11,955 nt of DNA from Pleurotus djamor (Eukaryota; Basidiomycota; Agaricomycetes; Agaricales; Pleurotaceae), in NCBI GenBank assembly GCA_029747585.1, contig JAPEVF010001245.1, positions 1 through 11,955 of the forward strand, given 5' to 3'. The notes under the pieces were generated by a model. That model was not told where the DNA came from, did not search any database, and saw nothing but the letters and a program-made list of their open reading frames with translations. The translations under genes were made by a program, and so were the position numbers. Positions 6,318-11,955 of the stretch are shown here, one piece after another; within the stretch, counting starts at the first letter, position 1; each line of letters opens with the position of its first letter.

Positions 6318-9134
6318 ATGTCAGTTGCGGGCAGCAGCAAAGCCCCGCAAGTGAGGAATAGGCAGCCAAAGTCTGCCCTGGGTGGCTCGAGTAATATTGA
6401 CTATGAACAAGAGGACGAGCATGTTACCTCCATTTACCAGCGGGAGGTGCGTTTTGTGCTGTGTACGAACATCTTACCCGCGCTGACGTGGCCTCGTGAG
6501 CGCAGGCAGACCGCAGTCACTTTGAACAGATTCTGTCATCTCAACAAGCCAGCGTCATCGTTGTCTCTGTATTGACCCTCGCCGCGTTCGCACTTCGTTT
6601 CTACAAAATCAATCATCCAGACCAGGTCGTGTACGTCTCTTCTCCTTACGATCGTTTTCGAGGGTCCATTCTCATCAAACCTTCTCTAGCTTCGATGAGG
6701 TTCACTTTGGCAAATTCACGTCGTACTACCTCCGACGAGAATACTACTTCGACGTTCATCCTCCACTGGCCAAGATGCTTTTCGCATTGGCCGGGTGGTT
6801 CGTAGGTTTCGACGGCAACTTCCTTTTCGAAAACATTGGCGATAGCTACACGGCGAACCACGTCCCCTACGTTGGTTTACGCGCGCTTCCGGCTATTCTG
6901 GGTAGTTTGACGGTCCCTGTGGTGTACGCTATCATGAAGGAGAGCGGTTATTCCACCGTGGTTGCAGCATTTTCGGCCTTGTTGATTCTGTTTGGTACGC
7001 GTTCCTTATTACTGCGCGATCGAAGGGCGTACCTTGCTGACCGCATGGGTCTGTAGATAACGCTCATGTGACACAGTCGCGACTCATTCTCCTGGACGCG
7101 ACTCTCATTTTCTTCATGTCATGCACGATTTACTCCTACGTCAGGTTCAAGAAGCTGCGATATCAGTGAGTGTCACTCTTCCTCTGTCATTCCGTCAAAT
7201 CTGACGAAGAGACAGTGAGTTTACTACGGATTGGTGGACTTGGTTGATTGCTACTGGTGTTTTCATGGCCTGCACATGGGCTTCCAAGGTTAATGGCATT
7301 CTCACCGTGGCTGCCATCGGTTGCGCTGTCCTCATCGATCTGTGGGACATCCTCGATCACCGCAAAGGTCACACCATGGAGCATTTCGCGAAACATTTCT
7401 TTGCCCGTGCCGCTGGTCTCATCGTCGTACCCCTTATCGTTTACCTTACGACCTTCTACGTTCACTTCACCATCCTCAACCACTCTGGCTCCGGCGATAC
7501 CTTCATGAGCCCCGCTTTCCAAGAAACTTTGCTTGGGAATGAAATGCTGTTGAACAGTCAAGGTTCGTGCACAGTCCCCCTTCTCTTCAGTTGAGATGAG
7601 GGCTTACAATGGCGATACAGAGATCCGCTATTATGATACCGTGTCGATCCGTCACAAGGATACCAAGGTCTACCTCCACTCCCATCCTGATAGATATCCC
7701 CTCAAATACGAAGATGGTCGTATCAGTAGTCAAGGACAACAAGTTACTGGATATGGACACAATGATACCAACAACCACTGGGTCATCGTTCCTACCAAGG
7801 CTCTCCCTGAAACCGGCCGCGGACGCATCGTTCGCCACAGCGATGTCATTCGTCTCCTCCATACCAACACTCAGACTTACCTCCTCACACACGACGTCGC
7901 TTCTCCGCTCATGCCTACTAACCAGGAGTTCACCACTTGGTCGAAGGATGATAACTCCCGATACAACGATACGTTGTTCTACATGAACCTCGCTGAAGGA
8001 CACGATGGTCAATCGCTGAAGAGCAAATCTGGTCATTTCCGCCTGGTCCATGGACCCACTAAAGTGTCGATGTGGACGCATGGAAAGCCCCTCCCTGAAT
8101 GGGCGTTCAAGCAGCAGGAAATCAACGGCAACAAGAACCCGACGGAGAAGAGTGCGATCTGGTATATTGATGAGGTTGTGGCTTCTGAAGGTAATGTTCT
8201 TCCCCTTCCCCGTTGTGATCTCAGCACTCATCTTTACATTTCTAGGCCCTGGCGATTTCGAGAGTACCGAAGAGGTTGTTGCTCCCAAACAACCCAAGTC
8301 CATGTTCTTCCTCAAGAAATTCGCTGAACTGCAAATGCTCATGATGCAACACAATGCTGGTCTTACCGCTTCGCATCCTTATGCCTCTGGACCTATCAAC
8401 TGGCCGTTCTTGATCAGTGGTATCAGTTTCTGGACGGAGAGCGAGCCGCAGAAGCAGATTTATTTGATTGGAAATTTGATTGGATGGTGGACGTGTGTTA
8501 TTGCTCTGTCCAGTTATATTGGTATCATCGGTGCGGACTTGTTGGCTAGGCGTCGGGATGTGTATCCTCTCAGTGATCGTGAGTACCCATCCATTAACTG
8601 GTTCGTTTTGTCAGAGCTAACCCGTCGACTGTAACTCGTATAGCCGTTCGCAATCGTCTATGGAACTCATGTGGCTTCTTCCTCCTCATCTGGTTCGTTC
8701 ACTACGCCCCGTTCTTCCTTATGAACCGTCAACTGTTCATCCACCACTACCTACCCTCGCATCTGGCTTCCGCCCTCGTCGCCGGCGCCGTGTTGAACTT
8801 CGTCCTTTCCGAGACTATCAACTACCCCGTTTCGATTGCTGGTCCTCAGACAAGAAGACGGCCTACCCAGTTCGCGGACCTTGGTACCAAGGGTCCTGTT
8901 TTCGTTGCTGCGTTCACCGTTTTGTTGTTCGCTATGTATGTGTACATCGCGCCGTTGACATACGGTACACCGGGGTGAGTCTCTTCTCATTGTCTTATAT
9001 GGTGAGAGTGATGGGCTAACGATGTGTTTGATGATAGACTTACGGGAGATGAAGTCAACAGCAAGAGACTGCTGTCTTCGTGGACACTGCACTTCGCAGC
9101 CNAAAAAGACGGCGGAAGTGATTTAGGGATATAG
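6318..9134 (+). CDS. PMT4: Dolichyl-phosphate-mannose protein O-mannosyltransferase, Pmt4 type
   Basis: A complete ER-membrane O-mannosyltransferase that moves mannose from dolichyl-phosphate to Ser/Thr of secretory and membrane proteins (Pmt4/POMT1 subfamily). Nine exons: 6318-6446, 6506-6630, 6690-6994, 7057-7165, 7216-7562, 7621-8190, 8246-8578, 8644-8974 and 9038-9134, about 780 residues, the usual size. The acidic motif VFDEVHFGKF (D87-E88) and FDVHPPLAKM are in the first luminal loop, and HVTQSRLILLDATLIFF follows. Exon 6 holds the MIR region (about 340-525) with LHSHPDRYP, YEDGRISSQGQQVTGY and LLTHDVASPLMPTNQE, a Pmt4 signature rather than Pmt1 or Pmt2. Multiple hydrophobic spans flank it, ending in IYLIGNLIGWW, FIHHYLPSHL and MYVYIAPLTYGTPG. 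The N at 9102 affects only the last residues: as written, the stop is at 9132-9134; if N is surplus, the tail ends KKTAEVI and stops at 9124-9126. The chosen ATG follows a pyrimidine leader. Confidence 0.96.
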
Positions 9135-9386
9135 ACCTAGTCGTAACGGGTCTTGGACTTCTAGTTTCCTGTATATATCGTAATGCTATCTTTCTCTGGA
9201 CTGCCGCACGACTTTATTAAGGACCCATCGTTGCTCTCGTCCTTGTTGTGAGATTGATTTGACTTTGTGGCCAGTTGTGGCTAGCTTGGCCGCGCTCGAA
9301 CTGATGAGCGCTAAATTTAGAAGTGGTTCTCTCAGTCCACTGTAGCAACGCTAACTGAGAGCTTCCCTCCTTCGACTCTCCCCACC
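9135..9386 (+). promoter_or_regulatory. PMT4 3' region and MVP1 promoter/leader
   Basis: This 252-bp tandem intergenic region contains a 10-bp palindrome CTAAATTTAG at 9311-9320. It also has a perfect 8-bp inverted repeat, CTCTCAGT (9329-9336) with ACTGAGAG (9354-9361), whose right arm ends 25 nt before the MVP1 ATG. A CT-rich leader ends in CCACC before the start codon. No TATA box is evident. Confidence 0.5.
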
Positions 9387-11955
9387 ATGTTCAACTCTCC
9401 CCGGCCAGCTCAACGATATACGGGGGCTTCATCAAATAACTTTGGAGGCAGCTTTGTAGAGGATAACCCTCTGGCGACGTCAGTTTACGATGGTCTTGAC
9501 CCATGGAGTGCTGCTCCGAGTCCTTCGCCTCCCCCGATGCCCTCGACCGCCTCGAACCCGGTGTTTAATTCAGTAATTGGTGGGTGTGCTGTGTTATCTT
9601 ATGTACATTGGGGCTGATCTGGACTTGTTCGGGATGATTAGCGGATGCAACTGTTCCGCCAGTGTATAATAAGGCGTTCTCTGCTATTGGCCCGAGTGGT
9701 TCTGGAGAGGTTTCGGTGAATGCGTTGTCGCGCGTTTTGATGACTTCTTCGCTGCCGGCAGCTACGATTGATAAGGTGAGTTTTGAAGCGTACTGGAATG
9801 CGTATGCACTCTATGTTCAAGGACGGAAGCTTACCTGGGTTTGTGGTATAGATTGTCAATCTTGTCAGCTCGAAACCTAGAGTGTCGAAGGAGGAGTTCT
9901 TCGTTGCGCTTGCGTTGGTTGCCTTAGCTCAGGCAGGAAAGGGTAAGCACTTCTGGCATTGAGTATATGCGTCATCCAATGACGAATCTAACTTTATTGT
10001 GGTTCTAGATGTCAGTATCGAACAAGTCGCATCTCTTTCATCACAGAACGAACTACCAGAACCGAAACTCGACCTGGACTCGTTGAAACCTTCCACATCT
10101 ACGTTTGTCGCCCCCGTGCCGACGTACCATAGGCAGAATACGATTGATCCTTGGTCGATGGGCCCTGGCTCAAATCTCCGGTTTGGCGGTGCGACTGCTC
10201 CTACTGCTGTCGTGCCAGGAGCGAATCCAGACGTGTTCGATACGACGAGAGGGAGCTTGGTTAATGGTGCACCGTCTAGCTTGGCTGGGACGGGACTTCC
10301 GAGAGAGTGGTGGAAACGACAAGAGACCGTTCGGATTAGTATTTTGGGACAACAAGGATTCATTTTGAATCGGTATACGGTGTATGAGATCAGCACTGAC
10401 GTGAGTGCAACCCTTTGTGCATTCTCTCCTTTGGTTACAACTGATTGAATCGCGACCAGAGAGGTAGCCCTGTAACAAGAAGATACTCCGAGTTTGTGTT
10501 CTTGTGGGAGTGCCTGACGCGTCGATATCCTTTCCGCCTCTTCCCTGCTCTTCCACCTAAGCGAATAGGCCGTGAGTCTTGCTTCTCAAGCGTCTTGAGC
10601 TTCTTTCTCATTTCCTCTTTCTAGCTGACGAATACTTCCTTGAACAACGACGGTGCGCCAACAGACTCTTTCTCACCGATTCGTGTCACTTACCTGCTCG
10701 TCTAGACGAGGGCTGACGCGAGCCCTGAATTTCGTCATGTGCGTCTGTGATGCACTCGGAGTAGTCCTTGCGCTGCATATTGATTCTGCCATAGAAATCA
10801 CCCTATCATCAAAGAGGACGGTGTTTTGTCCGTCTTTCTCACAGAACCGTCATTTGAGAGCTGGCGGAAGCATACAGCCGTCTCCCTTGATGAAGAGTCT
10901 GTCAGTAAGCGTGTCGATCGTGTTGAAGAGATGACCATCCCGAGCGACTTAGAGGACAAGCTTACGTGCGTCCCTCGCCACCATGATAATCTTCCCAGTC
11001 ACTAATCCTTGTTGTAGTATTGTCCGTAATAAGCTCCCTACATTAATTGAACAGTGGCAAAGGATATCCATCCTTGCTGAACGGATCATCAAGAGACGTG
11101 AAGCAGCAGCGGTACGAATCCCCTTTCTTCCTATTGGCATTGCCAGAGGAGACGCTCATGTTCTCGCGGATTCTTCCTTCGGCTTACCTCGTTTCTTGGA
11201 TACCACCTTCGGTTCACCTCGTCTGGGTTCTTCCGCGTCACTGCCCTCCTCGACGGCTTCATCTCCTCAAATGAACGCTTCCTTCTTTGGCGGGTCGCCT
11301 CACATGACAACATCTACGTATGGACCGCCTGGTGGCTTGAACCATTCAATGTATGGATCTATCTCGAACTTGGTCCCTTCTGATTCGCAGAGTGATCTTT
11401 CGCGGTTGACAAACACACTGCGGGCTGTTACGGAAGTTATGGAACAGTCGTGGAGAGGAGAAGAGGACGAGCTTTCCTCTGGAGTGCGCCAGGGCTTGAA
11501 CGAAGTTGCTTCGCATTGTGCAGTACAAGCAGATATTGCAGAGTCCCGGGTGAGGCTTTTGGCATGTGATCATTCTTCCCCATCTCATGGTTTGTCTAGA
11601 CGCGAGCCTTGTTTGATACCACCCTCGAGTCACTCAAAGTATGCTACCCGTCTCCTCTCGATCCCTATTGCATGTGCTGATATTCGAGCGATCAGTCTCA
11701 GAGGGACCTTTACATTGCGATGCGAGACCTGTTCATCAGGCGCGATCGTTTGTCTATAGACCAGGTCGATCGGTTGAAGAAACGTGTAGAGACGACGTCT
11801 GTTAAGCTGGACGGCATTAAATCCGCGAAGAAAGAGGGATGGGAAGAGGAGGCGGACAAGTTAGTCGTTTCAATCGAAAGGGACCAAGCTACTATCGCCA
11901 CTCAACTGGCGAGGAGAGTCTTTGTCCGAGCATGGTAAGGGCCTCGTCTATTCTT
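9387..11955 (+). CDS. MVP1: Sorting nexin Mvp1 (SNX8-type), 3'-truncated by window
   Basis: Sorting nexin that binds phosphatidylinositol 3-phosphate on endosomes and acts in retrograde or vacuolar sorting. Exons: 9387-9579, 9642-9775, 9852-9942, 10009-10400, 10460-10571, 10625-10652, 10706-10738, 10795-10965, 11018-11549, 11600-11638 and 11696-11934; the window ends in the next intron after about 654 residues. Residues about 70-145 resemble the EH-like region of this family (YNKAFSAIGPSGSGEVSVNA). The PX domain spans about 245-355: VRISILGQQGF, RRYSEFVFLWECL, LPPKRIGPDEYFLEQRR, RALNFVINHPI and VFLTEPSFESW. The C-terminal part is the BAR-like region: LTNTLRAVTEVMEQSW, TTLESLKSQRDLYIAMRDLF and QVDRLKKRVET. 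A Ser/Gly/Pro-rich insert (about 425-485) separates two parts of it. Two micro-exons of 28 and 33 nt lie inside the PX domain. Phase closes at every join and the family match is strong. Confidence 0.95.

Noticed and set aside
7587..8354. Long minus-strand open frame (255 codons) antisense to PMT4
   Set aside because: It lies wholly opposite the MIR-encoding exon, whose plus-strand protein matches the Pmt4 family closely. The antisense product shows no recognisable domain; it is a shadow of codon bias.
1..11955. A functional gene cluster or new system
   Set aside because: The genes have mixed orientation, separate promoters and unrelated housekeeping roles. A shared link to the secretory route is too general to argue for a cluster.

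Overview
The window is nuclear DNA from a filamentous basidiomycete, probably an Agaricomycete. Every gene but the small ones is cut by many short GT-AG introns (about 48-80 nt, with donors such as gtgagt, gtacgt and gttcgt). Pyrimidine-rich leaders precede start codons, and the identifiable proteins are standard fungal ones. I saw no rRNA, tRNA, CRISPR or bacterial-type feature. Exon joins were worked out by hand from splice signals, phase and family motifs. The codon phase closes across all joins except at two ambiguous bases (N at 1763 and 9102).

Layout. Positions 1-1098 (+) hold the 3' half of a secreted or vacuolar serine carboxypeptidase (family S10). Positions 1213-2799 (-), convergent with it, hold a complete zinc-dependent polyol dehydrogenase (L-arabinitol/sorbitol/xylitol dehydrogenase type). 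Positions 3265-4299 (-) hold a 298-residue protein I do not recognise. Positions 4744-5387 (+), divergent from it, hold a small secreted protein with cysteine doublets every 18 residues. Positions 5434-6093 look like a non-autonomous DNA transposon bounded by TA. Positions 6318-9134 (+) hold a complete Pmt4-type protein O-mannosyltransferase. From 9387 to the right edge (+) lies a 3'-truncated Mvp1/SNX8-type sorting nexin.

The genes do not form a pathway cluster. Carboxypeptidase, O-mannosyltransferase, the cysteine-rich secreted protein and the sorting nexin all touch the secretory/endosomal/vacuolar route, but this is probably chance neighbourhood. The items most worth a second look are the TA-bounded inverted-repeat element inserted just past a polyadenylation signal, the double-cysteine repeat protein with its stop-free GC-AG intron, the palindromic motifs in its divergent promoter, and a 20-nt micro-exon carrying the catalytic Asp motif of the carboxypeptidase. 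I found no strong case for a wholly new biological system.
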